DNA of 64,000 nucleotides from Rhodamnia argentea (GCF_020921035.1 NC_063156.1:7874001-7938000), one strand, 5' to 3'. Positions 1-12,529 are shown, counted from the stretch's first letter. Made by a program: numbers and translations. The notes: generated from the sequence alone by a model not told the origin.

Positions 1-110
1 ACAGCATGCATTGGTTCCCGACTCCCCCCAACCAAAAAAAAAAAAAAAACAGTATGCATTGGTTCTCCCCTAGAAGTAGAAGAAGAAGAAGAAGAATGAA
101 GAGGCATTAC

Positions 111-402
111 CATAGCGGAGAGCCCAGTGGTGGAGATACGGGAAGATGGAGCGAGCCCAGCCGTGAGAGACTTGGCCTCGAGGGAGCGGTTCGGGCTTGC
201 ATCGGGTGGCGATGCTTCTCATCTCGGCGATGCTGCCTTGATAAAAGCGCGGCGGCGGTCCCGTTATGCCTTGCTCTGAGAGCTTTCTTCTCAGCTTTCT
301 GGGATTCAGCCATAGAATGTTGCCCGCATGAAGCACCAAACTGCATACAATTATCACTCCGAAGGACCAACACATCTCCACCAGGAAGACGACTCCACCC
401 AT
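111..402 (-). CDS. Cytochrome P450, CYP714-like, exon 1 only (gene leaves the window)
   Basis: This is the 5' exon of a microsomal P450 of the CYP72 clan, most like the CYP714 family, whose members oxidise gibberellins. The 97-residue piece has an N-terminal membrane anchor (about residues 8-30), a basic stretch (NPRKLRRKL) and the proline hinge GITGPPPRFYQG. It then has a stretch matching CYP714A proteins (VSHGWARSIFPYLHHW, ending LRYG). The exon ends CGC TAT G followed by GTAATG, a good phase-1 donor, so the next exon should begin by completing a Gly codon. I chose the ATG at 402 because it sits just before the anchor; an upstream in-frame ATG at 459 would add a charged leader. The haem-binding part lies outside the window, so function cannot be confirmed. 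The minus strand carries a TTTTATAT-like box near 490. Confidence 0.75.
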
Positions 403-1550
403 TCTCTCTCCCTCTCTCTCTCTCCCCAGCTGAGAGCGTTCTGCCTTTTCACGGATCATTTGTTTTATGGAAGCGAGCAGAATGCATATAAAATCACTAT
501 TTTTTTTAATTTTTCAAAACTCCATTTGTTTCATAAAAAAATATAAAGATGAACGAAAAAAAAAATCATCGTTCTTTAGGCATATATTATTATCGATACT
601 AAATTTTTTTCATTGGCTAATTATTTCAAACGATATGAGAGATCATTTTTAAGAAAAAAAGGTTTTTCAAATTGTTTTTTTTTTTCAAAATAACATTTCA
701 TTCACTTTCTCGAAATACATAAGAAAAATATCGTAATTCAACTACAAACAAAAACAAATCCCAGACAACTTCATAAACAAAACAAACTCCAAAAAACAAG
801 ATGAATAATCAGAATAAGTATATGAGTCACACATTCAAATGGTTCATTATTCACTAAATAAACGGAGCCTAAAAAAACAAGCGATAAAGTATTGGTTTGA
901 GCAAGAAAGCTTGCTTCTCTTTATAAGAGTAAAATTCCGAACGAACCAGGCTGTGAACGATGTCCAAGAACGCACCCTTAAAATCGCCCCGAGAGGCGGA
1001 CTGATGGGGGCGTGCGGAAATTGACATGCCCGGAGGAGCGGATCGATCGAGATGCGCGAGAGCCGACGTGGCCACAACCCCGAGCATAAAAAAACCAAAA
1101 AGAAAAAGATCTTGCCAACGAATTAACGAACATTTTCTTTCTGTATTTTCCTGGCGTGGTGATTAGGCAGGAAAGGACCTCGTAATTTTTCAAGCGCAAT
1201 CATGTCGTCCGCTAATTGTATTATATATGACGTAATCGGAGTGCCCTTGTACTTTAGCCATCGGACAAGGCAAAACGCGAATCGCCTGGCGAAATATAAA
1301 GTAATGATACAACAAACAAATCTTGTCGGGATCGGGTCGCGTGCAAATTTGGAATCTCCTCGTTGAAAATTTTGTATTTCCCAGAAATCGACCGCGCCGA
1401 CCGAATCCTTCAGCTCGATAGCGGACAACACCGGAAACATTATCAAGTACTCTAAAATTCTCAAGATTCTGTTTTTTTTTTTCCCCTTAAAAGCCGAAGT
1501 TGACGGTCCAATTATTGGCGAAGATAAGAAAAACTATTGATAAAAAAAAA
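403..1550. other. Intergenic, no gene seen
   Basis: This is the upstream region of the P450 gene, AT-rich with many A and T runs. Short open frames on both strands have no recognisable product and no coding bias that I can see. Confidence 0.5.
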
Positions 1551-1790
1551 GATTAATATCACGAAAAATCTTAAAATAATACATTAGTAATAAATTAATC
1601 CCAAACTGATTTTTTGACCACGAAAAATCTCAAACTAATACATATGTGATAAATTTATCCTCCAAACTATTTTTTTTACCTTGAAAAACTCCAAACTAGT
1701 ACACATGTGATAAATTTACCCAAAACTATTTTTTTGACCATCAAAAATCATAAATTGGTACACTTGTGAAAAATTTGCTATAAAATAACT
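1551..1790. repeat. Diverged tandem repeat of about 60 bp, single arm of a palindromic element
   Basis: Four imperfect units of roughly 58-62 bp follow each other. Each carries a version of AAAAATCxxAAA, then TAxTACACATGTGATAAATTTA, then a T-run and GACCA. The same unit builds both arms of the palindromic elements at 46503-47012 and 62546-62982; here I see only one arm. Confidence 0.7.
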
Positions 1791-3790
1791 TTTATCTATA
1801 TTGATGAGCAACCCATTACCTTTATTAACTCTTTGTTTTTTTAGAGATTATTGACCTAAATTAACGCTGCTCGCCATCTTACTCACCAACTTTAGTCCCG
1901 TTTAATTATCAACCGGAACAATGCTTTGTTATTGTAAACAAGTATTGTGCCCACCAGTGTTTGATAATTTTAATTTACAAAAACCTATTGTTTATAAAGT
2001 TGTGTTTGCATTTCTTATCAACATTTTGACTTTACCAACCGTTTTAGAATCACCAGTCTTAATTAGAGTGATTCATTGACTTTTATCCTCTAATTAAGGT
2101 ACTAACTGATTTATTGTTGTCAACTTTTTTTTTTTTTTGAGTTACTTAGCGACCTCATTTCTTTTAAACAATCGAATTTTCTTATTTGTTACCAATTTTT
2201 GTCTACCCTTCTTAATCGCGCCTTAAATTCACCGACTCCTGCATGAGATTACTAACTTTAATTTGGGCGATCCATCAAACAAAACATCATTTATCAGGTA
2301 ACACAAGCAATCTTAATAGAAATGAGAAGGAAAATGAAATCTCCAATCCCAATTGCAGAAACCCAAGCATGGTCAAAGGTTGCCCTTATAGGAATCTCCA
2401 ACCCTAGGTTTTACTAAAGGACTGGGCTTGGCCGATTCGCTTAGCCTAAGGAGCGACGAGAGTGATGGGTTTCGCGTCTGGTCCTCGGATTCATCAAATT
2501 TCGTGGAGAAATCAACGGACACGGGTGGGTCTTCTGTTGCCTCGAGCACCAACTTATTGACCGAAAAACACCCCACGTTTAAAACAACCCCCATGTAAAA
2601 CAACCATAAAGAAAAAATCCCAAACTTTGCTACTATCACACATTCCCTCTAGGTCCCTGTCAATGAGCACCCTTAAAAATCGGCCTATATGTATGTTGGC
2701 AAACGATATTGACATGGCCCGCACGTGGTTTAAGTGAAATAAAAACGACAATGTTTTGACTGAAAAATCATTTGATGGAATCTTAACAGAGGTAAGATGT
2801 GTTATATAGGTACAAGTTTGGGATTTTTGTGCCACACAAAAAGTTTAGGATAAATATGTAAGAGAGAGCACAGTTTGAGTTTTTGATGTCACACAAAAAT
2901 TGTTCAAGGTCCATGTGCCGCATTGAGCATAGTTCGGTATTTTTGGTGGCTTTTCAAAAAGAAAAAAATCACAAACTTTCGCTTGAGAGATGGAAACATC
3001 CCCCGGTTGTTGTTTTTTTTCCCCACCTAGAATGCTTATGTGGCATCTGCCGTGGCTCACGGAACTAATCGAGATTGGTGCCTAAACAAAACGACCTTCG
3101 CTTATTTCCGCAATTGCTTTTTCGAACCATGAAGAGAGGTAATATTCTCGATGGCATTTGATTTTTTTTTTCCGAATAGAAGTCGTGTAACTTCTAGACT
3201 ATGATCGAACTACAGTGTATCAAAATTCGCAAAACTAATATTACCCAAAAAAAAAAAAGACATGATGAGATTTACCATCTATTTTCAAAATTTAGCTATT
3301 TCCGCTCCCGCCCACTTTCTTCACCGTCCGCTGTCGTTGATGAAAACGACCGCCACGACCGCCAGCGCCTTCCTTCGGAATCATTCAATGCGCCATTAAT
3401 TTTTCCACGGCTCGGCTTTGAATGCACCGCCCAACTCAGTCAAAAAAGCCGTTCGGTCAACGATTTTTTTTCCTGCGTTGCGTACTCTACGGATCTTCTA
3501 CTCGTCGAAAGCAGACATTTCTGCTCAGCGCACGAATCTTCTCGTGCAGAACTAATTGTAATTACAGATCGAACGACGAGGAAGAGAATTCAGCGGGGTA
3601 ACGATGGAAAGATCGAGCGATCGAACATCGGGATTCGCGAAGGATCAGACGTACCTGTCTGGTTCAGTACCATTGAAGATCAAACATTGTCACATTTGAA
3701 CGATTATTACATGCGAATGCATTTATTGGAACGGGAAGAAGACAGATCGCAGTTCGTCTATGATTCCTGATCGAGATTTCTAAGTACAAC
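1791..3790. other. Intergenic, no gene seen
   Basis: AT-rich sequence without a recognisable gene. A 189-codon open frame at 3201-3770 (plus) looks like chance: its composition is uneven and no domain is visible. It lies just past the stop codon of the calmodulin-like gene, in what should be that gene's 3' region. Confidence 0.45.
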
Positions 3791-4378
3791 TCAGGAGCTG
3801 TTGACCAGGACGCTCCGCATCATGTCCTTGAACTCGAAGAAGTCGACGCGCCCGTCGTGGTTCCGGTCGACGGAGGTGATCATCCGCTCGACCCTCCCTA
3901 TCTCCTCCCCCTCCGGCAGCCCCAGCTTCGCGAGCACCGCCTTCAGCTCCCGCGCGCAGATGTACCCGTCGCCGTCCTCGTCGAACACCTTGAACGCCTC
4001 GCTCAGATCCGCCTCCTCCCGCAACGCCGGCGCGTCGTCGGCGTCTCCTCCTCCGCCGAAGAAGGCCTCGTCGACGGACTGGTGCAGGGCGACGAAGTCA
4101 TCGAACCTGAGGCCGTCGCTGCCCGGCTTGATATGGGACCGGAGGATGGAATCGAGGTCGGAGAGGTCGGCGTCGAGGCCGAGGAGGGCGAGGGCCTGGG
4201 AGAGCTCCTCGGGGGTGATGATGCCGTCGCCGTTCTTGTCGAAGAGGTCGAAGGTGCGGCGGAGGCGGAGGGAGTTGAGGCTCGGGGAGTGGAGGCGGAA
4301 GGAGACGGACTTGGCGCCGAGCGCGCGGCGGCAGGAGGACGAGGAGCCGTTGGCCTGTGTCGCTGGAGCAACCTCCAT
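3791..4378 (-). CDS. Calmodulin-like protein (CML42/43 type), EF-hand calcium sensor
   Basis: An intronless gene for a 195-residue calcium-binding protein. Three complete EF-hand loops are visible: DKNGDGIITPEE (residues 47-58), DEDGDGYICARE (133-144) and DRNHDGRVDFFE (171-182). A fourth pair-partner near residues 81-95 (SHIKPGSDGLRFDDF) lacks the first acidic ligand and is probably unable to bind calcium. The N-terminal ~40 residues are Ser/Arg-rich, and a Gly/Asp-rich linker (about 107-118) separates the two EF pairs. Three working hands and this length fit the plant CML42/CML43 group, which relays calcium signals in defence and development. The gene is much more GC-rich than its surroundings, as many intronless plant EF-hand genes are. 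The start at 4378 is the only ATG ahead of the first EF-hand in this frame. Confidence 0.92.
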   Translation of the reverse strand: MEVAPATQANGSSSSCRRALGAKSVSFRLHSPSLNSLRLRRTFDLFDKNGDGIITPEELSQALALLGLDADLSDLDSILRSHIKPGSDGLRFDDFVALHQSVDEAFFGGGGDADDAPALREEADLSEAFKVFDEDGDGYICARELKAVLAKLGLPEGEEIGRVERMITSVDRNHDGRVDFFEFKDMMRSVLVNSS

Positions 4379-5815
4379 GATCGGAGCACAGTTTTCTTCA
4401 GAGGAGAATGATGGGCATTGGACGATGGATTGGATTGGATGGGGCCTGGGGGTCTCTGTGCATAACCGCGACTTTTATGGGCATGTGCGGGACGACACGC
4501 GTTTGACCCTTCTCTCCCTTAATTTCCTCGAAACACAATCAACTCGTTTTTGGGTATCTTCACCGTCGTTTCTCCCCCGCTTTGTTCGATTTGGATGTTG
4601 ATCATAGGATCCGGTCGTAGATGGGGGTGGGACCCACGTGGACCCGACCCGATCTAAACACGTACATGAATTATGGGCTCATGAATCTGTTCCACCGCTG
4701 ACGTCTAGCATTCATCGCAATAAGAGAGTGAATAGTTTTCAGGTATCTAGAGTTCGAGATACTAGAAGAGCTATTTTGATGTTGGCATGCTTCTGGTCGA
4801 GATTAGAAGCTTCGAATTCTCTTTTGAGTTTTGACCCAATCAAAGCTCACTCCATTTGACCATCCGCACCTTCTAGACTTCCGTCCATTCGTGACGTTAT
4901 CCGTACCAAGCTCTGAAGGCCTTCGTCCAAGCGTATCCAAAAGATCTCCAATATGGCGCCGTGGCCATGATCGAAGTCTAATTAGATACATCAAAATGGG
5001 TTATAAATTATTTTGTTAATTTATATACGGTGAATTGAGTTATTAGTTGGCTTAGTTAAATAAATAGGCTTAAAAATAATATAAATATTAAGTGAGTCGT
5101 AATGAAATTTAAAATTTACTTAGACGCATCCCGCATCTATGACTCTCTCTTCATTATCTCTCGTTTGCTAGATTTATACTCTCATCTTATTTTGGGTATA
5201 AATCTTTTTAAATTACATAAAATATAAAATTGATTTCGATATATGAATTCAATTGATCTATTTTGATTGGATCGAGTCATTTATGATCCGCTTAAAGACG
5301 GGTCCATGTGACTGGTCTAAGTCGAATATCTATCATGCTCGAGTGAATTTTGGGTTTTAACACGTGCGGTTTTCGGTCCGAATAAGCAAAATGGTCGGCA
5401 TCGGCAACGCAATCCCATTATCCGACATTAAAGAACCCAAAAGAAAACGCGATTTTCTGAATTTCTCCGAACTCGGCACACAAACCAAAAAAACACGTCG
5501 AAGATGTTGGGGGATGCGAAATCTACGGAAGAGGTGGAGGGGTCATCGTCACCGTGAATCGATCCGCAAGAAATTCGAATCCGACGGATTAGACGCGAGC
5601 TACCAGGAGAGAAAGCACGCCGTGTCCGTTTTCTCTTCCTACCGAAACGACGAGGAACAGCCCTTCGAGTTCTCGACCTCTCTTTTAACTTAGCTGGCCA
5701 TTGGGGACTCGATCCGGGTTCGCGCTCGCTCTCCACTACTTCGGAAACTCCCACAAGAAACTAAGAAGACGATCCCCCAAAGCCCTCTCGGTCTCGGTCG
5801 AGTTCCTGAGAACGA
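4379..5815. other. Intergenic / divergent promoter region
   Basis: This region lies between the divergently transcribed calmodulin-like gene and the gene at 6181. It holds no convincing gene. The AT-rich part at about 5020-5260 looks like worn repeat. The 5' leader of the next gene probably begins between about 5650 and 5800. Confidence 0.4.
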
Positions 5816-6152
5816 GGTATGTCTTCCTTAGTTGTCCCTCCTTAGGAGGTTGCTTCTCGTCTTCTCTTGGTTTTGTTTTGGGTTCATGAAGCTACCCAGT
5901 TCCGAAATTTCCCCCTCTTGCGCTCGCGCCGTTGGATTTTTCACGTTGTGGGTTGATGATTTCTTTCGAAAACTGTGTTTCTGCGTTTTTTAATTTGGTG
6001 GGTATCTCTGTTGCAATTTTGTTGTTTAACGTGGGAAGAAAAGAACTAGGTTTTCATCTCGACAGAAGCAATTCATGAGTTTCTGTGTATTAGTTTCCAG
6101 AACAGGAGCATTTTGATGCTGACCTAATGCGACTCTTTTTGTGCGTTTAGCA
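5816..6152 (+). other. Probable intron in the 5' leader of the gene at 6181
   Basis: The donor is AACGAG followed by GTATGT near 5816. A T-rich acceptor, TTTGTGCGTTTAGCAG, ends near 6152, about 28 bases before the start codon. A leader intron is common in plant genes. The exact ends are my reading of splice-site strength. Confidence 0.55.
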
Positions 6153-6180
6153 GCGATTGTGTACTTCGTTCTAGGTTTAT

Positions 6181-6918
6181 ATGGGTTCTGGAGGAACTGC
6201 GGATTTAACCGGGGACTGTGAAGACTTCATATGTGCAGAGTCTGTGAAAAAGTCGCATCTTTTAAGAGTTATCGATGCTAATCAGCAGGTCTCGGAGCAA
6301 ATTGCTATGATTGGCAAGGAAGATCGAGATAATCTTGGGCCGAATACTCCTGATACTGACAGAGAGGATGGGGAAGTTTTTGTGAGAACCAAATGCCCAC
6401 CCGCTCTGCCAGAGATGATGTTGGGAGTAGATGTCCTTGATTCTTCCCGGGAAAAAGATGATCAAGCGCTTGCTCATGTCCATCAGACCAGTAGCCCTCA
6501 CACGCCTAAAGACAGCATTTTTGACCCGTTTGCGCCTGGTCCAGAAGATTTGTTGCTGGCACCCCGATGCGATAAGCGCCTCGATGAATGGAGAAGCAGT
6601 GTTGCGCGCCGCCTCAAATTCGGTGGCTTCGCGAGTAGCTTGGAAGATCGAACTCACATGAACTGTTCGAGCGCTCCATCCGACGAAGAGATTGTTGATT
6701 CGGTGTATGATATTATTTGGGAAGTTGTCATCGTGAATCGGATGGAAGAAGTTTCCGCTAGCATTTCGGGCGCAGGCTGGGATTTCGCTAGATGCAATAC
6801 TCCTCATTCGGAGCTCCTATTGAATGGCATTGCTGAGACCTGCCCCGACGCTCCCATGAAGTCTTCGATGGGGTCTAGGAATATCAGTTTGGACACATGC
6901 AAAAAGCTTCTGTTTTGA
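6181..6918 (+). CDS. Plant-specific protein of unknown function with FDPFAPG motif
   Basis: A single-exon coding region for 245 residues that I cannot assign to a named family. Its clearest mark is the stretch DSIFDPFAPGPEDLLLAP (about residues 111-128), followed by SSVARRLKF (139-147). Motifs like this occur in small, mostly disordered plant proteins, and I believe this is a conserved plant family, though I cannot check. The first 100 residues are acidic and polar with no membrane segment. Residues 167-190 (SDEEIVDSVYDIIWEVVI) could form an amphipathic helix. There is no signal peptide or catalytic motif. The start follows a probable leader intron, and no earlier in-frame ATG was found. A chance frame is unlikely given its length, codon use and motif. 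Confidence 0.7.
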   Translation: MGSGGTADLTGDCEDFICAESVKKSHLLRVIDANQQVSEQIAMIGKEDRDNLGPNTPDTDREDGEVFVRTKCPPALPEMMLGVDVLDSSREKDDQALAHVHQTSSPHTPKDSIFDPFAPGPEDLLLAPRCDKRLDEWRSSVARRLKFGGFASSLEDRTHMNCSSAPSDEEIVDSVYDIIWEVVIVNRMEEVSASISGAGWDFARCNTPHSELLLNGIAETCPDAPMKSSMGSRNISLDTCKKLLF

Positions 6919-7927
6919 TCACCATCCAGCTCGCGCTGCAGGCTGTACTTAACAGCGGTACTAACTTCATTAAGTAAATGTGCTCGTTTTGAAACTCTGA
7001 TCGTTAGCATTTTAGTAGCCTTTTGTTCTAGGAATATATCTTAAGCAAATAACAAGTCTGTCTTACGCTTTGCCCACCATGCTTATGCTGCTTACGTTGT
7101 ACAGTCAACTCGTGTTCTTGGCATTGCATTCTGGCAAAACTTGCTTATTTCATTGAAGTACATTGTGGTGTGATCTTTCTTCGGCAACCATCATTCTAAG
7201 GATCCATTCTGAAAAAAAAGTGCCCATCGTCGCGGATCGCCGGAGTGGGAATTGATATCATACCCATCTTTACCAGCCTGTAATGTCGTCATATTGTTAC
7301 GTAATTGGGTATCGAACTTTCTGCGTGGAGATCGATTTGGAAAAGTGTCTTGTTTGGTTAAGCCAAAATGTGCGACTTTGCAGAAGTAACAGTTCCCGTT
7401 GCTGAATTTATGATGAACAAAGGCGTGTGCCTTTGGACTCTCTGTTGAAAGCCCTCTCTGTTTCTTATGTCAAGAGCAATGACTAGTTCTAACAGGCGCG
7501 GTTCTGCTTCAGGAAGCAGTTCGAATGTGGGACAGAGCTAACGTGCTATTCCTAATTTTCAGACTTTCAAAACTAACGATACGACGTATGAAACCAAACA
7601 CACGAGATATGAAACCGAACACGCGAGAAAGGACGCGTACGAGTCATTCTGGTCTATGTATGATGCCGTGGACAAAATCAATCGTGCCAAATCAATCATG
7701 TATGTACGATTCATGATAAGTTGAGGGATTGTTTATATCTTAGGGAATCACAGTAAGTGGTTACATTAATTTTGAATACGATGGTCTTTAGTGCCTCACT
7801 TTGAAAGTGTGTTACTGAGGGAAGAGAATATCTGCAGGGTGTAGTTTAATTAAGCATGACAGAGATCATCCGTGACTAATGAACCTCTTGTCCCAGGCAT
7901 CAGACAAAAACTCCTGTTCTAACAAAG
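6919..7927. other. Intergenic between convergent genes
   Basis: Shared 3' region of the gene at 6181 (plus) and the LEA_2 gene at 7928 (minus). T-rich sequence, no further gene seen. Confidence 0.45.
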
Positions 7928-8563
7928 TCAAAACTCGGTCTCGTACTCGCACTCCTGGCTCTGAATCCTCATCGCCGGCACCCGGATCGCGTACCGGCAC
8001 TCCGACGTCACCACCGTGTGCCTCTTCCACACCTTCCACAGCCTCACCCTCCCCGGAATCCTTGTCCTGCTCTCGACCACAAGCTCCCCACCCAAGACAT
8101 CCCTCACCAGCAGCACCATGTCCTCTGCCACCACTCTGTCCACCTCCAGCATCATCCTGCCCGGCATCTCTTCCGACTTCCTCGCGGGGATCTCCCCTGG
8201 AAGCACGTCCGCCTCACCGACTTTTCTTCCTCGGTACAAGACGATGCTCTTGCCGGGCCCATGCCTGAAGCCGAAGTGGTTGGGGTTGTGGACGAGGAGG
8301 ATGAGCTTGAGGGTGACGTTGAGCTCGACCTTGAGGACAGGAATCAAGGCGACTCTGGGGGAGATGCCGCTGAGGGTGGCGGAGACGACGCGGGTCGTGA
8401 GGTCTCTCGGCTTGAGGAGGGTGAGGGAGAGTACGAGAGCGATGGCGGAGAGGAGGAAGAGGAGTAGGAGAGGCGCCGCGAGGAGGAATACGAGGCAACG
8501 CCGTCCTCTAATGGAGACTTGGCCTTTGGCGGCGAGCGCTTGGTCGTCCTCTTCAGTGTTCAT
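7928..8563 (-). CDS. LEA_2 / NDR1-HIN1-like membrane protein
   Basis: An intronless gene for 211 residues. A short charged cytosolic head (about 1-22) is followed by one strongly hydrophobic membrane span (about 23-50, rich in Leu and Ala). The rest is a LEA_2-type beta domain. Family marks include KVELNVTLKLILLVHNPNHF, the proline-rich turn VLPGEIPARKSEEMPG, and a C-terminal strand with the pair ECRYAIRV and ECEYETEF. Members of this plant family (late embryogenesis abundant hydroxyproline-rich / NHL proteins) sit in the plasma membrane or ER and respond to stress or pathogens; the exact role here is unknown. The minus-strand start at 8563 is just inside a (CT)n-rich leader at about 8590-8610. 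Confidence 0.85.
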   Translation of the reverse strand: MNTEEDDQALAAKGQVSIRGRRCLVFLLAAPLLLLFLLSAIALVLSLTLLKPRDLTTRVVSATLSGISPRVALIPVLKVELNVTLKLILLVHNPNHFGFRHGPGKSIVLYRGRKVGEADVLPGEIPARKSEEMPGRMMLEVDRVVAEDMVLLVRDVLGGELVVESRTRIPGRVRLWKVWKRHTVVTSECRYAIRVPAMRIQSQECEYETEF

Positions 8564-11500
8564 GGCTCATTCATGGGCGTTCGTCGCTCGCGAGAGAGAG
8601 AGAGAGAGGAAATGACGACAGAAAAACAACCTGAGGCAGAGAGATGACGGGGATATGAAGAAAAGGACCAAGGGACGCTGCACGACGCATACGCATGAAG
8701 AGAGGTTTTTATGGAGCGGTGGCAGGTTGGAACGTTTAATGCACTGGATCACCTACCAACTGTTACATGGAATGTCGTATTGTATGTACGAGAACATGTT
8801 TCAGGGGACACAACATATCCACACGACAATGCGCTTGCTTGTCGATGGCCGTGGGCTATGATGAAGTAGGCGACAGCAAAGAGATGGACATTGCCATGGC
8901 CTCGTGCCACGGATCGCTTGTATTTTGCGTTTCCACATCCGTGTGGCCTTAGGAAAACTTTTCCGGATCAACCTATTCTCTCTCTCTCTCTCTCTCCCAC
9001 ACAGAGGCGATACAAAGGTCATACAAGGAGAGAGAGGATATGGAAAAGAAGCATGAATTTGTATCATGAATTGCGTGTGTTACAAATGAAGGGATGACCC
9101 TTTTATATATACAAGTGAGAGACCCTTTGTCTTCCTAGTCCTTGTCTTTTCCCCCTTTGTCCTACATGCCTTGTCTTGCATGTTTGGATTCCCTTGTTTT
9201 GTCTTATAGAAGTTATCACATCCCTTGTGAGACCATTCTCCTCTCTTATTTTATAGAATCCTCTAGATAGGATCTGATCATTTACTTGACCCACCCTTAG
9301 GACGATCTTGGAGTGATCCAGAACACTAGGGTTCGTGCTTGGTCACACGCCCAGCCGCCTCGGATCATGTTTGGTGTATTGGGTCATTCGCGGGCCACTA
9401 TGCCCGGTTCACAACCTGATCCATGGCCACTATGGTACTCGCATGTATGATCTGGGAAGCCTAATTTGATGTTTACAAGAGGTAGATGTTTCATCACCCC
9501 GTAATGAGTAAAAATTTCGTTAAGCAGGCGGTGGATCTCATGATTATCCTTCTTACAATTTGACATTCAAATACGGCCTCCTAGATATCCCCCAAAGCAC
9601 TCTGTGATTTAAGTAAGTGTTTCAGCTTGACCAAAGTCAGTCGATCAATCAAGAGCGATTAATCAAGGAGGTCATGGGCCTGTCTGCAAACAAAGAAGAC
9701 TTAACACTAGGCGGAACAGACTTCGATCCTCACTTATGATGCCTAAACACAAAATTTCCAGTAGAATTAAGACGGAGGACGATTCGGAGCCTTTCTCCCC
9801 GCACTGCAATGTCTTCGTCAGAATCCGCACGTCCCATGTGTAACAGACTTTGGACTCAAATCACATGAAAAATTTCTACCATGATCAGCACGCACATTCA
9901 CTCTCTCATTCTTAGGCTTGCCAATGAAGGCTTGATAAGCAGTAGCCACCCGGCAAGTTCTGCTGTCTAACTTGATTTCCAGAGAGTTTCAGATGATCAT
10001 CAACGAATGTCACTAATCATTTGAAACAAGCAACTTCAGAGCTTATCTTTGGTCATGCGCCCCATATTTTTGCTTTATGGTGCTTATGCCGGTTTTGGCT
10101 TACGTTTATAGTGAGACAGGACAGGCGAGACATAGCAGGACCAGGCAACTGAATTATCCTAAAAGCCGTCTTGGCGAGTATTCAGGGAAAAGAAAAATCA
10201 TCCTAAAAGCTGCCTCTAAATATGCAGCATTCACACTTACTTTCTCCTAATAAGGAGAACTACAATCATCATCTACTAAAAATAGCCCTCAGCTTTCAGA
10301 ATTACTTGCTACGAAGGCAGACAGATGCCCGAATTTGCTAGAGAAACTAAGCAAAAGCCCACAACACAGTTATAAGCAGACTATGGGACATATAGAAGCT
10401 GCGTACAAACCATCTGTATGTGCTTTGATCTTGTCAAATTTCATTGACGCATTGTTGTTCTCTTTACCACTTGTATGATTCACTACGGACTCAAATTCTA
10501 CAGGAGTTTGACATGCACAATAACTTCAGATTTACTTGAGACGTTCTTTTAGGGGAAGTAGTACTCCATTAAGACTTGGAAACCATTTTTCATGCACATT
10601 TTGAATGGCGTTAAAGTTTACTACTGCAACACACTCTTCAGTAACTAGCTAAGTGCAGGTCGCCTTTACATGGACAAGTAAAATTTCACCGGGCATTCTA
10701 TAGAGCCAACAACAAGTCAAACATGCAAAGCCACTCGCCCGATAGGACTCTAGATCGAGCAAAATGTAAAAACAGGGACCAACTGAAAAACAAAATGGTA
10801 ATGACCAACACAAAATACTCGTTCTTCTTCTACATCAGCTACTGGTTCAGAGAAAAAATTCTACCTCCTCCAAGCTTGCAGGAGGTTCTTCCTTCTTATC
10901 AGGCAGGCAATGTGCTAGCTTGCAATACTTTGCAGCAAGGACAGATCGTGAATACTAACAGATACCAACCAAGATGACTGAGGAGTGGCATCTAGATTCT
11001 AAGTTCCATAACTCAACGAATGCAAAGGAATATTGCGCCAACTACTCCGATTAAAAACAAGCTGTGAAAAATGGAGTGCCTAAATTTCATCAAATCCCAC
11101 CACAGCGCTGTCGATTCACAAAGATGAAGTCAAAACAATGAAGAGCTATTTTGTTAGAAAATCTCAGCATAAGAGGCGCTTATTAAAGTGGGATGTTCAA
11201 ATACAACAATCAAGTTCAGGGTTAAAAGAGATGCTTATTGATGTGGGATGCCAACTGTAACAATGCCACGCTTTGGCAAGTGACAATAAGCTATACTTGT
11301 TTTATTGGTTTTAGGAATAAAACAAGCAAGATACATAAGAATAGAGCTTGTGTTTGTGAGGCATCAATTCCATTCAGAAACTGGTGACAGCAATCATTGG
11401 ATTAACTAAAAAGTATCATGATTTCACAACACCTTTGACCAACAAAACAAACATTTAAAGTCAAACACTTGAATATATATATATTTGCATGGTCTAGCTG

Positions 11501-12529
11501 CACAGAGCTGCAAGTTTCAATCTAGGACATGTTTATAGATTGTCACCCCGGTCTCATCCCTATGCATGCTAAAAATAATTTAGTTTCACCTGGTTACCTG
11601 TTAATTTCAATCTCCTCACCCATTGAGAACCTTCATATTTATTTCTTCTTCGCCTCAAAGAACACTCATACACTTTGGCACTTACCATTTTCCGCTATTA
11701 CAACAACTTGGACATAACCGATCAATAAAAGAATGATTTACGTCACATGAACTGACATTTTGAAGATGCACAAACACGAGATGTGAACTCTTTATAAATT
11801 CCGTGACATCAGAAGTTAAATTTTCGTTTCAGTCCAAGATATGAAAAAGCGAAACTTGGTCACACATCAAATGACTTTCTTTTATCATTCATTAATGAGA
11901 CAACATATAAAGTATATCAGCAATTCCGGGACACAACACAAAAACATGCCCTTCCATGCTAATTGATGATAACTGCCAATACTCAATTGAAGTTATCTCC
12001 AGGCAGAACAATAGGACATAGCAGCTCACGCAAAGTTGCCTTTGGTAACGTATATAAAACAATTCGATGCAATCGTCTTGAGTTCCAAAATTCCTTTCTT
12101 TAACTGCTAAGCAGTGAGAACATAATTTGAGAAGTAGTCCTGCTGAAGCACTTAAAGGAGAAAGTACATCCAGTATATCGTTTGTCCTACATAACCGTCC
12201 ATATAAGCCAAAAAAAGTGCAATGCAAATGGAATTGCGTGTCTGCATTCAAGCATGTCTGATAAATCTATCAACTTTTGTCATTGAAGATAATGCCAAAA
12301 CAACATGTATGACATTGATACACTCGGAGGCAAGTGAGACATGGATTCCAAAACAACAACTAATTCCAATCTAGAATCTGCACAAAATCTCTATACCATT
12401 CTCAACTATGAACTCATAACTTATTTATCCCAACAAATATCCACCCGAAAAGAGTGTAAAGAGGCCGAAGAAACAGTGACCCGTGTGCACCATAAAATCC
12501 TAGAAGCAGCCAACATAGACATCAATCAA
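8564..12529. other. Long intergenic tract, no gene seen
   Basis: Four kilobases without a gene I can support. A (TC)n run lies at 8977-8996. The part at 9100-9600 has the look of a worn repeat end, but I could not find its partner. The remaining sequence includes short frames only (for example 10723-10977 plus and 11892-12251 minus), none with a recognisable domain. Confidence 0.4.

Noticed and set aside
3201-3770. 189-codon open frame on the plus strand after the calmodulin-like gene
   Set aside because: No domain, uneven composition, and it lies in the expected 3' region of the neighbouring gene. I consider it chance.
3801-4601. Long open frames opposite and shifted to the calmodulin-like gene
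   Set aside because: They are reflections of a GC-rich coding region. The EF-hand frame explains the sequence.
5364-5693. 109-codon plus-strand frame upstream of the gene at 6181
   Set aside because: Arg/Lys-rich by composition, falls in promoter/leader sequence, and has no recognisable motif.
7879-8615. Proline- and Ser/Arg-rich frames on the plus strand
   Set aside because: They are antisense to the LEA_2 gene, whose frame carries the family motifs.
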